46,130 nt of DNA from Mesorhizobium metallidurans STM 2683 (GTDB taxonomy: Bacteria > Pseudomonadota > Alphaproteobacteria > Rhizobiales > Rhizobiaceae), in assembly GCF_000350085.1 (NCBI RefSeq), contig NZ_CAUM01000148.1, forward strand, positions 1 through 46,130. Reading direction: 5' to 3'. Below the pieces are notes generated by a model. The model had not been told where the DNA came from, did not search any database, and saw only the letters and a program-made list of their open reading frames with translations. The translations under genes were made by a program, and so were the position numbers. Of this stretch, positions 8,421 to 15,861 are shown one piece after another. The first letter of the stretch is position 1; every line of letters starts with the position of its first letter.

Positions 8421-9353
8421 GTGGCCAATCAGAACAAGATCATCATCACCTGTGCGGTAACGGGATCGATCCATACACCGTCAATGTCGCCGCATCTGCC
8501 GGTAACGGCGCAGGAAATCGCACAGGCAGCGATCGAGGCGGCCGAAGCCGGCGCGGCCATCGTCCATCTTCATGCGCGCAACCCCGCCGACGGCCGGCCC
8601 GATCAATCGACAGAAGCCTTCGCGCCTTTTCTGCAGGTGATCAAGCAGCGCTCCGACTGCGTGGTCAACATCACCACCGGCGGCGCCGCGACCATGACCG
8701 TCGAGGAGCGGGTCAAGCCAGCCGCGACCTTCGCCCCGGAAGTTGCCTCGTTGAACATGGGGTCGATGAATTTCGGCCTTTATCCGATGCTGGAGCGATT
8801 CACGACATTCCAGCATGACTGGGAGCGGCCCTATCTCGAAGGCTCGCGCGACCGCATCTTCCGCAACACCTTCGGCGACATCGAGCATATCCTGCGGACC
8901 TGCGCGCAAAATGGCACCCGTTTCGAAATCGAATGCTACGACATCGGCCATCTCTATACGCTTGCCCATTTCGTCGAGCGCGGCCTGGTGAAGGCGCCTT
9001 TCTTCGTGCAGAGCGTGTTCGGCATATTGGGCGGCATCGGCGCTTATCCGGAAGACGTGGCGCATATGAAGCGCACGGCTGACCGCCTGTTCGGCAACGA
9101 CTATCATTGGTCGGTGCTCGGCGCCGGCCGCAATCAGCTCCCCATCGCCACGCAGGCCATCGCGCTGGGCGGCAATGTCCGGGTCGGGCTCGAGGACTCG
9201 CTGTGGATCGGCAAGGGGCAATTGGCGAAATCCAACGCCGATCAGGTGAGGAAGGTCCGCCAGATCATTGAGGGGCTCGGCGCCTCCGTCGCCACGCCCG
9301 ACGAGGCGCGGCAGATCCTGCAACTCAAGGGCGGCGACAAGGTTTCTTTCTGA
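8421..9353 (+). CDS. BKACE family (DUF849) 3-keto-acid cleavage enzyme
   Basis: A 310-residue TIM-barrel enzyme of the beta-keto acid cleavage family, which uses Zn and acetyl-CoA to convert a beta-keto acid to acetoacetate and a CoA ester. Visible signatures are CAVTGS near the start, the metal-binding VHLHAR (H49, H51), and VGLEDS with E258 near the C-terminus. The start is a GTG at 8421 with AAGG 10 bases upstream. The open frame extends further upstream, but only through tandem-repeat DNA. The substrate (for example a 3-keto acid from carnitine or amino-acid breakdown) cannot be chosen from sequence. It is monocistronic, ending convergent to the HlyU-like gene. Confidence 0.88.
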   Translation: MANQNKIIITCAVTGSIHTPSMSPHLPVTAQEIAQAAIEAAEAGAAIVHLHARNPADGRPDQSTEAFAPFLQVIKQRSDCVVNITTGGAATMTVEERVKPAATFAPEVASLNMGSMNFGLYPMLERFTTFQHDWERPYLEGSRDRIFRNTFGDIEHILRTCAQNGTRFEIECYDIGHLYTLAHFVERGLVKAPFFVQSVFGILGGIGAYPEDVAHMKRTADRLFGNDYHWSVLGAGRNQLPIATQAIALGGNVRVGLEDSLWIGKGQLAKSNADQVRKVRQIIEGLGASVATPDEARQILQLKGGDKVSF

Positions 9354-9391
9354 CGTCGCTCCGAAGCCGGGCGACATCGTCATTCGTCAAA

Positions 9392-9688
9392 CTATCCGAA
9401 AATCTTCTCGCCCTGCTCATCGACCAGTTGCATGCCCTTCTTGATCGAGATGTCGACGGCGTCGTCCAGCCCGGTGAACCGGTCGGCGCGGATGAATTTG
9501 TGTTCCTTTATTACGCCGTCGATCTCTTTCGAAACCACGCCGCAGGTCTGGTACTGGCCATCCGTCTTGTAGGGCGTTGCGCTGATCAGGAATCCCTTGT
9601 GCTCGACCTGCTTTGCCGGGGCTGCACTTTTCGGTTCGCCGGCGTCACTGCCGCCACCGCCGCCGAAAAGACGCTTCAGAAAAGACAT
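9392..9688 (-). CDS. HlyU family protein
   Basis: A 98-residue protein matching the HlyU-like family of small alphaproteobacterial proteins. It has the usual MSFLKRLFGGG start, a short Gly/Ala/Pro linker, then the conserved core (VEHKGFLISATPY ... IRADRF ... DAVDISIKKGMQLVDEQGE). HlyU in Vibrio regulates haemolysin transcription; in rhizobia the role is unknown. GGAGGATACCCC precedes the ATG at 9688, fixing the start. It converges with the BKACE gene, 38 bases apart, with no clear terminator between them. Family identity is confident; function is not. Confidence 0.8.
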   Translation of the reverse strand: MSFLKRLFGGGGGSDAGEPKSAAPAKQVEHKGFLISATPYKTDGQYQTCGVVSKEIDGVIKEHKFIRADRFTGLDDAVDISIKKGMQLVDEQGEKIFG

Positions 9689-9781
9689 GGGGTATCCTCC
9701 AACAGCAACCACCCTGCACCACATAGCGCGGCACAGGGTGATTTTCACTACCGGGCCTTGGCGAAACGGGCAAGGGCCGCA

Positions 9782-9882
9782 TAGAGCGACGTGCGTCCAC
9801 TTGGACGCACAAAGTACGCTCTAACATCTTGAATCTACGCATCGTGCTTTTCGAAAATCGGTTCCGATTTTCGGGCCGATGC
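9782..9882. repeat. rhizobial mosaic intergenic element with two hairpins
   Basis: Hairpin one has outer arms TAGAGCG/CGCTCTA (9782-9788, 9817-9823) enclosing a perfect 9-bp inverted repeat, GTGCGTCCA-CT-TGGACGCAC (9791-9810). Hairpin two has GCATCG/CGATGC (9839-9844, 9877-9882) enclosing GAAAATCGG-TT-CCGATTTTC (9853-9872). The two-module design resembles abundant RIME-like intergenic repeats of rhizobia. It fills the gap between the HlyU and PadR genes. Confidence 0.75.
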
Positions 9883-9902
9883 GGCAGCTCGCCTGCTGGA
9901 GG

Positions 9903-10589
9903 TCAGCGGCGCGACAGCGCCTCGAGGGCTTCGGCGGTGTCTTCCAGGATGCTCATCGCCTGGGCCTGCTTTTCTTCGGACGCATCGACGATGTCGCTGA
10001 GCGCCGCGCGCAGGCGGTGGCGCACAGCACGGAATTCGTCGCGCTTTTCCGAACGGCCGCGGCCACGCCGCCCGCCATCCTCGCCGTCGTCGTTCCAGCC
10101 GAACCAGTCGCGCGCCTTGGCCATCTTGCGGCCGAAACGCTCGAGGTGGTCGAGCACGTGGTCGATCATCTCGCGGTTTTCGTCGAGATGCGCCTGCCCG
10201 GCATCGGTGATCGAGAACACCTTCTTGTTGCCTTCCGCCGACGAGACGGCATAGCCGGCCTCTTCCAGGAAGGTCAGCGTCGGATAGACCACGCCTGGAC
10301 TTGGGCTGTAGACGCCGCTGGTGCGCTCCTCCAGCGCCTTGATGATGTCATAGCCGTGGCGCGGCGCCTCGGCCAGCAGCGACAGCGTAATCAGCTTGAG
10401 ATCGCCGTCGGCCAGCATCCGCCCGGCGCGGAACATGTCGCCCGGCCCGCCGCGTCCGCCGCCACGACCGCCATGGCCGAACGGGCCGAAGCCGCCGCCA
10501 CGACCGCCGAACCTGCCGGCCATATGCATGAAGGCGCGCAAGGGGTGCTCGCCGAAATGATGATGCCCGAAATTATCATGTTTGTGCAT
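9903..10589 (-). CDS. PadR family transcriptional regulator
   Basis: A 228-residue PadR-type regulator. The winged-helix core is about residues 60-135 (LKLITLSLLAEAPRHGYDII ... GVVYPTLTFLEEAGY), and a helical dimerisation region follows. The N-terminal 50 residues are unusual: rich in His and Gly (GHHHFGEHPL, GGRGGGFGPFGHGGRGGGRG), suggesting metal binding or disorder. AGGAGAAAAC precedes the ATG. Repeated palindromic motifs upstream (10601-10673) point to autoregulation. No adjacent target gene is obvious, because the next gene upstream is on the same strand and ends 117 bases away. Confidence 0.88.
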   Translation of the reverse strand: MHKHDNFGHHHFGEHPLRAFMHMAGRFGGRGGGFGPFGHGGRGGGRGGPGDMFRAGRMLADGDLKLITLSLLAEAPRHGYDIIKALEERTSGVYSPSPGVVYPTLTFLEEAGYAVSSAEGNKKVFSITDAGQAHLDENREMIDHVLDHLERFGRKMAKARDWFGWNDDGEDGGRRGRGRSEKRDEFRAVRHRLRAALSDIVDASEEKQAQAMSILEDTAEALEALSRR

Positions 10590-10604
10590 CGTTTTCTCCT
10601 AAGT

Positions 10605-10673
10605 TATGTCTTACGATATATCTTAGTTAGGCAAACAGGACGTGTGAGTCAAGATATATCTTACGATGTATCT
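10605..10673. promoter_or_regulatory. candidate PadR operator repeats
   Basis: The 15-mer TCTTACGATATATCT (10609-10623) recurs as TCTTACGATGTATCT (10659-10673), exactly 50 bp away. The second copy is entered by the perfect palindrome AAGATATATCTT (10651-10662). They sit directly upstream of the PadR start on an otherwise GC-rich background, as expected for autoregulatory operators. Confidence 0.65.
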
Positions 10674-10706
10674 GGAACGGCGCCAGCGGGATTGACTTGT
10701 TAAGCG

Positions 10707-11075
10707 CTACCAGCGGCCCTTGTGCCGGTTCCAGCCATAGAGGAGATCGGCGAAGCGATCATAGATAAAGCGCGTCAGCGGCAGCGCGACGGGGTTGCCG
10801 AGCAGCGTTGCCAGCCAACCCTCGCCCGGCGTGGCCTTCCAGACGGCAATCGCGACATCGGCGCCGGCCAGCAGCCTGCCGTCGGCGTCGGTTGCGTGCA
10901 GCCGGCGGCGGATGTCCTCCAGCGACACGCCGTAGCCGGCCAGTGCCGCTGGTTCGGCATTGATGTCGCGAAACGCGATGCGGCCGGCCTTGACCGCTTC
11001 GATCAGCCGCCGCTTCTGTCTGGCAATGCCGGCATCGCAGACCGGACAGCGGGTATTGTACCAGACGGTCAGCAT
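10707..11075 (-). CDS. DCC (DUF393) thiol-disulfide oxidoreductase-like protein
   Basis: A 122-residue DCC-family protein with a thioredoxin-like CxxC near the start (C10 and C13 in YNTRCPVCDAG) and the family's usual aromatic C-terminal helix (FADLLYGWNRHKGRW). The biochemical role of the family is poorly known; redox activity is presumed from the cysteine pair. The canonical DCC opening aspartate is replaced here (YNTRC rather than YDGxC). Its ATG directly follows the stop of the upstream DMT transporter gene with no gap, so the two are co-translated and probably act together. Confidence 0.82.
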   Translation of the reverse strand: MLTVWYNTRCPVCDAGIARQKRRLIEAVKAGRIAFRDINAEPAALAGYGVSLEDIRRRLHATDADGRLLAGADVAIAVWKATPGEGWLATLLGNPVALPLTRFIYDRFADLLYGWNRHKGRW

Positions 11076-12149
11076 CTAGGCGTGATCATGCCGGTGATGC
11101 ATATCTGGATAATGCGGATGCTTGTGACGCATCGGCGAATGCCGGTGCCAGTGCGAATGCGGCTCCGTCACCGCTCCATCATGGTCGTGCCCGTCATGGT
11201 CGTGCCTGTGATGCTCGTCATGCACATGGCTGTGTTCGTGTTCCAGCGCCTCGTGCTCGTGCTCGTGCTCGTGGCGCTCCGACAGATGCAGCCAAAGGCC
11301 GACGCCCATCAAAAGCCCCGCAATCGCCAGCCTGAGCGACAAGGGATCACCAAGGATGGCGATTGCAAGCAAAGCTCCGATGAAGGGCGCAAGCGAGTAG
11401 TAGGCACCTGTTCGCGCCGTACCGAGATGACGCAGTGCCAGGATGAACATCACCAGGCTGACACCGATGACGAAGAAGCCGACTGCGGCCGCAGCGGCGA
11501 CAAAGGGTGCGGCGGGAAGCGACGCGCCGGCAACGAGGCCCAGCCCGAGATTGACAATGCCTGCCACCAATCCCTTGAGCATCGCGATCACGACCGGATC
11601 GGTTGCCGAGATTTTGCGCGTGAAATTATTGTCCAGTCCCCACGCCGCGCAAGCGCCGGCAACAAGCAGGGCACCCAGGTTGAAGGCAACACCGTTGCCT
11701 TCCCAAGACAACAGGACCGCACCGGCAAGTATAGCGAAGGCGCCGAAAAGCAGCCGCCGGTCGACATTCTCGCGGTAGACGACCCAGGCGATCGCCATCG
11801 TCGCCAGGCCTTCAAGGTTGAGCAGCAAAGCCGAACTGGACGCCGTGTTGAGCGTGAGACCGAACATCAGCAGCACAGGCGCGACGACACCACCCATGCC
11901 GATCGCCAGCGCCAGCCATGGAATATCCTTTCGGTCGAGTTGTGCTTCGCTGGCTTTCGCCTCCCTCCCCCGGAGCAGCCGATAGATGGCCAGCCCGATA
12001 CCCGCGCCGAAATAGAGCAGGCCGGCCAGCATGAAAGGATCGACCGTATTGAGCAGTAATTTGGAGAGCGGAGGCGCTGCGCCAAACAAGGCGGCAGAGC
12101 CGAGAGCGAGCGGCACACCGGGCCACAGATATGAATGCGGTTCGGCCAT
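11076..12149 (-). CDS. EamA/DMT transporter with histidine-rich cytoplasmic tail
   Basis: A 357-residue inner-membrane protein with two EamA repeats (about ten hydrophobic segments over residues 8-290), of the drug/metabolite transporter superfamily. The C-terminal 70 residues contain about 26 histidines, many alternating with Glu or Asp (ERHEHEHEHE, HDHDGHDHDG, then MHHRHDHA). Tails of that kind bind Zn, Ni or Co in metal transporters and chaperones, so metal or metal-chelate export or sensing is a reasonable inference. The ATG at 12149 with AGGAT upstream was preferred to a GTG at 12164. The DCC protein gene follows with no gap. Confidence 0.85.
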   Translation of the reverse strand: MAEPHSYLWPGVPLALGSAALFGAAPPLSKLLLNTVDPFMLAGLLYFGAGIGLAIYRLLRGREAKASEAQLDRKDIPWLALAIGMGGVVAPVLLMFGLTLNTASSSALLLNLEGLATMAIAWVVYRENVDRRLLFGAFAILAGAVLLSWEGNGVAFNLGALLVAGACAAWGLDNNFTRKISATDPVVIAMLKGLVAGIVNLGLGLVAGASLPAAPFVAAAAAVGFFVIGVSLVMFILALRHLGTARTGAYYSLAPFIGALLAIAILGDPLSLRLAIAGLLMGVGLWLHLSERHEHEHEHEALEHEHSHVHDEHHRHDHDGHDHDGAVTEPHSHWHRHSPMRHKHPHYPDMHHRHDHA

Positions 12150-12194
12150 GCCCCATCCTATCACAATGCCGCATCCTGTCCTGCTCTTGCAAAA

Positions 12195-12830
12195 TCAGAA
12201 TGCGTAGCCGAAACGCTCGAAATCCCTGGAATAGAGCCGTTGGACGATGCTCCTGGCTTCGTCATCGTAATGCGCGCGATAGTCGAAAGGCGTGCTGACG
12301 TTCGTCCGGGGAAGCTTTATCTCGCCAGGCAGTCCGAGCCTTCCCACCATGATATTGAATTCTTCGGCTAGCCTTTCGAAGCGCAGGACCTCGTCGACGA
12401 TCAGGTTTCCGCGCCGGTCCGAAATCCAGCTCGTCTGATCCACGCGCATAAACCGGTTCTTGCGTTCGAGATAGCGCAGGAACGTCTTGAAGTCCCAGTT
12501 CTGGGCCTGGCGATGCCGACGCCGCGTCGTGCTTCTGCGCAAGTGATGATAGTTGGAGACGGCCAGATCGAAAGGATTGCGCACCACGGCGAACTTGCAG
12601 GCGCCCTCGTAGAGCGGATAGGGCAGCTTGCGCCGTACCCAGTCCGCCTTGTCGTGCTGTCTGAGCACGGCCTTTTCCGGCGTCTCGCGAACCGGCAGAT
12701 GCGACAAGAGACGCCGCCACTGCGTCCGCTTCGGCTTCAGGCACCATGGTCTGAGCGCATGCGTGATCGACGACCCGGCCGTCTTCGGGATGTGGATGAA
12801 AATGAAGTTTTTCTCGAGCGAGAGGAGCAT
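12195..12830 (-). CDS. sulfotransferase family protein
   Basis: A 211-residue PAPS-dependent sulfotransferase of the sulfotransferase-2/carbohydrate type. The 5'-phosphosulfate loop is IHIPKTAGSS (K16) and the 3'-phosphate site is FAVVRNPFDLAVSNYHH (R84 to S92). It would transfer sulfate from PAPS to a sugar or lipid hydroxyl, as in rhizobial surface polysaccharides or Nod factors; the acceptor is not identifiable. The start codon follows a weak ribosome site. No polysaccharide genes lie nearby, so this is an isolated enzyme. It lies 45 bases upstream of the DMT transporter gene on the same strand. Confidence 0.85.
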   Translation of the reverse strand: MLLSLEKNFIFIHIPKTAGSSITHALRPWCLKPKRTQWRRLLSHLPVRETPEKAVLRQHDKADWVRRKLPYPLYEGACKFAVVRNPFDLAVSNYHHLRRSTTRRRHRQAQNWDFKTFLRYLERKNRFMRVDQTSWISDRRGNLIVDEVLRFERLAEEFNIMVGRLGLPGEIKLPRTNVSTPFDYRAHYDDEARSIVQRLYSRDFERFGYAF

Positions 12831-12939
12831 TTCCTCTCATATCGTCAGATCAGGCGCCGTCAAGCGACGCCTGACTGCAAACTTCCCACGAAGCTTCTCA
12901 ATCTGTGCGACACGCCTGTACGCTTGAGCCTGCAAGAGC

Positions 12940-13233
12940 TCACCCGAGCGAGGCGATGATCTCGCGATAGGCGAACTCCGGGAAAGCCTTGAGCGTCCGC
13001 GTCTTCACGTTGCCGCCTGCCGCCAGGATCAGCGCGAAACGGGCGAGCACCGCGTCGTCCGGCGCCTCGACCACCGCCACCATGTCGCATTCGCCCATGG
13101 TCAGGTAGAACGCCTTGAACGTGCCACCCATGTCTCCCAGCAGCTTCTTGGCGGCATCGAGCCGCTTCGGCGAGTCGCGCACATTCTTGGCGCCCTGTTC
13201 CGTCCAGTTGATCAGCACGATGTAAGTCGTCAT
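12940..13233 (-). CDS. GYD domain-containing protein
   Basis: A 97-residue ferredoxin-like small protein of the GYD family. It begins MTTYIVLINWTEQGAKNVRD and contains the conserved MGGTFKAFYLTMGECDMVAV and RTLKAFPEFAYREIIA regions. Function in the family is unknown. A strong GGAGG lies 6 bases before the ATG at 13233, which rejects longer in-frame extensions. It lies downstream of rpoD on the same strand but beyond the rpoD terminator, so it should have its own promoter within 13234-13370. Confidence 0.82.
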   Translation of the reverse strand: MTTYIVLINWTEQGAKNVRDSPKRLDAAKKLLGDMGGTFKAFYLTMGECDMVAVVEAPDDAVLARFALILAAGGNVKTRTLKAFPEFAYREIIASLG

Positions 13234-13369
13234 GGCACACCTCCCTCCGGCGCCACGGAGCACGGCGGTTGGCCGTTCACGGCCAACGCCGGGGCGGGCA
13301 TCCGGGTTGTCGCCCAGAAATGCATCCGACATGAAATTATCCTCCCGACCGGCACGAGCCGCAAGAATG

Positions 13370-13391
13370 AAAAAGGGCGCCATCGGCGCCC
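13370..13391 (-). terminator. intrinsic terminator after rpoD
   Basis: On the minus strand, GGGCGCC-GAT-GGCGCCC (13391-13375) forms a perfect 7-bp stem followed by TTTTT. It lies 30 bases past the rpoD stop. Confidence 0.85.
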
Positions 13392-13420
13392 TTCAATTCA
13401 TGCATGGCCAATTGCCGGCC

Positions 13421-15445
13421 TCAGCTGTCGAGGAAGCTCCTGAGCTTGCGCGAGCGGCTTGGATGCTTGAGCTTGCGCAGCGCCTTGGCTTCGATCTGGC
13501 GGATACGCTCTCGGGTGACCGAGAATTGCTGGCCGACCTCTTCCAGCGTGTGATCGGTGTTCATGCCGATGCCGAAGCGCATTCTGAGCACGCGCTCCTC
13601 GCGCGGCGTCAGCGAAGCCAGCACGCGCGTGGTGGTCTCGCGCAGATTGGCCTGGATAGCCGCGTCGATCGGCAGGATTGCCATCTTGTCCTCGATGAAG
13701 TCGCCGAGATGCGAATCCTCCTCGTCGCCGACCGGCGTTTCGAGCGAGATCGGCTCCTTGGCGATCTTCAATACCTTGCGCACTTTTTCCAGCGGCATGG
13801 CGAGCTTTTCGGCCAGTTCCTCCGGCGTCGGCTCGCGGCCGATTTCATGCAGCATCTGGCGCGAGGTGCGCACGATCTTGTTGATCGTCTCGATCATGTG
13901 CACCGGAATGCGGATGGTGCGCGCCTGGTCGGCGATCGAACGGGTAATCGCCTGCCGGATCCACCAGGTCGCGTAGGTCGAGAATTTGTAGCCGCGGCGG
14001 TATTCGAATTTGTCGACCGCCTTCATCAGGCCGATATTGCCTTCCTGGATCAGGTCGAGGAACTGCAGGCCGCGATTGGTGTATTTCTTGGCGATGGAAA
14101 TGACCAGGCGCAGGTTCGCCTCCACCATTTCCTTCTTGGCGATCGCGGCTTCGCGCTCGCCCTTCTGCACCTGGTTGACGATCTTGCGGAATTCCAGGAT
14201 CGAGATCGCCGTTTCGGTGGCGAGGTTCTGGATTTCGGCGCGCAGGTCGCGGATCGCGTCCTTCTCGTTCTTGGTGAATTCCTTCCAGCCGCGCGAGGTC
14301 AGATTGCCGATCGAGCGCGTCCAGTTCGGGTCGAGTTCCGAGCCCTGATATTCCTTCAGGAACTCCTCGCGGCGCACGCCATAGCTTTCGGCGAGCCTGA
14401 GCAGCTTGCCCTCGTTCTGCACCAGACGCTTGTTGATGTCATAGAGCTGCTCGACCAGCGCCTCGATGCGCGCCGTGTTCAGGGACAGCGACTTGACCGC
14501 CTTGATGAGTTGGTCCTTCAGCTCCTTCAGCCGGCGATCCTGGCTGGGCGACAAGGTGCCGGCGGCGGCCAGCCGGTTCTCGACCTGCTGGTCCTGCAGC
14601 TTGCGCAACTTCTTGTAGGTGTCGGCGATGACGTCGAGCGTCTCCATCACCTGCGGACGCAGTTCGGCTTCCATCGCCGCCAGCGACAGGCTGGCCTCGT
14701 CCTCGTCTTCCTCGTCGTCGTCAGTCAGGCCGCGCGTGTCGCCACCGACATTGGTGATGTCTTCTTCCTCGTCGCGCGAACGGCGCGGCTTGTCCTCGAC
14801 CTTGGCGACCTCTTCGACCCGCTCGACCACTGGCGCCTGCTTGGCTTCCGGCCCGGCATAGGTCGCCTCGAGGTCGATGATCTCGCGCAAAAGGATCTTG
14901 GATTCGTTGAGCTCGTCGCGCCAGATGATGATGGCCTGGAAGGTCAGCGGGCTTTCGCACAGGCCCGCGATCATCGTCTCGCGGCCGGCCTCGATGCGCT
15001 TGGCGATCGCGATCTCACCCTCGCGCGACAAAAGCTCGACCGAGCCCATCTCGCGCAGATACATACGGACCGGGTCGTCGGTGCGGTCGGTCGGTTCCTT
15101 CTTGGTGGTGGTGGCCGCAACCGCCGTGCCGGTCTGCTCGGCCAGCTCGTTGGCGTCCTCCTCGGCGTCGGCGGTCGTGTCGGCGGCTTCGGTTTCCTCG
15201 CCCTGCTCGTCGTCCTCGACCACATTGATGCCCATGTCGGAGAGCATGGCCATCGTGTCCTCGATCTGCTCGGAGGTCACTTCCTCCGAGGGCAGCACCG
15301 AATTCAATTCGTCCATGGTGACATAGCCGCGCTTCTTGGCGGCCTTGATCATCTTCTTGACAGCATCGTCGGAAAGGTCGAGCAAGGGGCCATCGGTGGC
15401 GCCTTCACGTTCGGTCTCGACCTCTTCCTTTTCCTTTGTCGCCAT
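13421..15445 (-). CDS. rpoD: RNA polymerase primary sigma factor sigma-70
   Basis: A 674-residue housekeeping sigma factor. It contains the region 1.1-like N-terminus (residues 20-80), an acidic low-complexity insert (EEDITNVGGDTRGLTDDDEE), then region 2 with GNIGLMKAVDKFEYRRGYKF and STYATWWIRQAITRSIADQA. Region 3 includes IPVHMIETINKI, and region 4.2 (LEEVGQQFSVTRERIRQIEA) is intact up to the C-terminal KLRSFLDS. It directs RNA polymerase to -35/-10 promoters. It lies downstream of dnaG on the same strand across a 416-base gap with hairpins, the usual alphaproteobacterial order, and ends in a clear terminator. Confidence 0.98.
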   Translation of the reverse strand: MATKEKEEVETEREGATDGPLLDLSDDAVKKMIKAAKKRGYVTMDELNSVLPSEEVTSEQIEDTMAMLSDMGINVVEDDEQGEETEAADTTADAEEDANELAEQTGTAVAATTTKKEPTDRTDDPVRMYLREMGSVELLSREGEIAIAKRIEAGRETMIAGLCESPLTFQAIIIWRDELNESKILLREIIDLEATYAGPEAKQAPVVERVEEVAKVEDKPRRSRDEEEDITNVGGDTRGLTDDDEEDEDEASLSLAAMEAELRPQVMETLDVIADTYKKLRKLQDQQVENRLAAAGTLSPSQDRRLKELKDQLIKAVKSLSLNTARIEALVEQLYDINKRLVQNEGKLLRLAESYGVRREEFLKEYQGSELDPNWTRSIGNLTSRGWKEFTKNEKDAIRDLRAEIQNLATETAISILEFRKIVNQVQKGEREAAIAKKEMVEANLRLVISIAKKYTNRGLQFLDLIQEGNIGLMKAVDKFEYRRGYKFSTYATWWIRQAITRSIADQARTIRIPVHMIETINKIVRTSRQMLHEIGREPTPEELAEKLAMPLEKVRKVLKIAKEPISLETPVGDEEDSHLGDFIEDKMAILPIDAAIQANLRETTTRVLASLTPREERVLRMRFGIGMNTDHTLEEVGQQFSVTRERIRQIEAKALRKLKHPSRSRKLRSFLDS

Positions 15446-15566
15446 TCTTTATCGTCTCCAAGCGGCTGCGTATCTAAGCCGCGTAAGCTGCCGGGCCGGT
15501 CAAATCGGATGCGCTCGCTTCAAACGCGCTTCACCGGGCCAGTAACCGCATCAAGTCTTTGTTTTT

Positions 15567-15612
15567 ATGCCCGTTGCCCCAAAACCGGTGTCCACTTTTG
15601 GGCATCATGCAT
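15567..15612. repeat. palindromic rhizobial-type repeat upstream of rpoD
   Basis: The core TGCCCCAAAACCGG ... CCACTTTTGGGCA (15575-15604) forms an imperfect hairpin with flanking ATGC / GCAT. Its layout resembles a common intergenic palindrome of Hyphomicrobiales. It lies in the 416-base dnaG-rpoD gap, inside the presumed rpoD leader or promoter region. Confidence 0.6.
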
Positions 15613-15767
15613 TAAGTCCAGATTAACCCTGATATCTGTGGCAGGACGTCGGCCTGTCCAGTAACCAAAGCCTTACATCGCTCATTTCCCGTCGACGCCG
15701 GGCACGGGTTAACGTTTCGAATCGTCCTGATTCCGCCATTCTGCAAGAAGGTCAAGCGCCTCTCGCA

Positions 15768-15823
15768 TGATTCGCATGAAAAAAGCGAATCAATTACCCG
15801 ACTTAGAGGCGTCGATTCGACGC
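15768..15823 (-). other. hairpin pair downstream of dnaG
   Basis: There are two inverted repeats between dnaG and rpoD. TGATTCGC / GCGAATCA (15768-15775, 15785-15792) encloses a T-rich loop on the minus strand. GCGTCGA-T-TCGACGC (15809-15823) is perfect. They may terminate or process the dnaG transcript. No T-run follows a stem, so they are not a standard terminator. Confidence 0.45.
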
Positions 15824-15861
15824 GCCGCCCGTTTCCACTTCATTCTTTGCGCAGGTTTTAC

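Noticed and set aside
13232..15664. 810-codon frame antisense to rpoD
   Set aside because: It lies wholly opposite the unmistakable sigma-70 gene; high GC makes long antisense frames common. Its Arg/Leu/Asp-rich product resembles no family.
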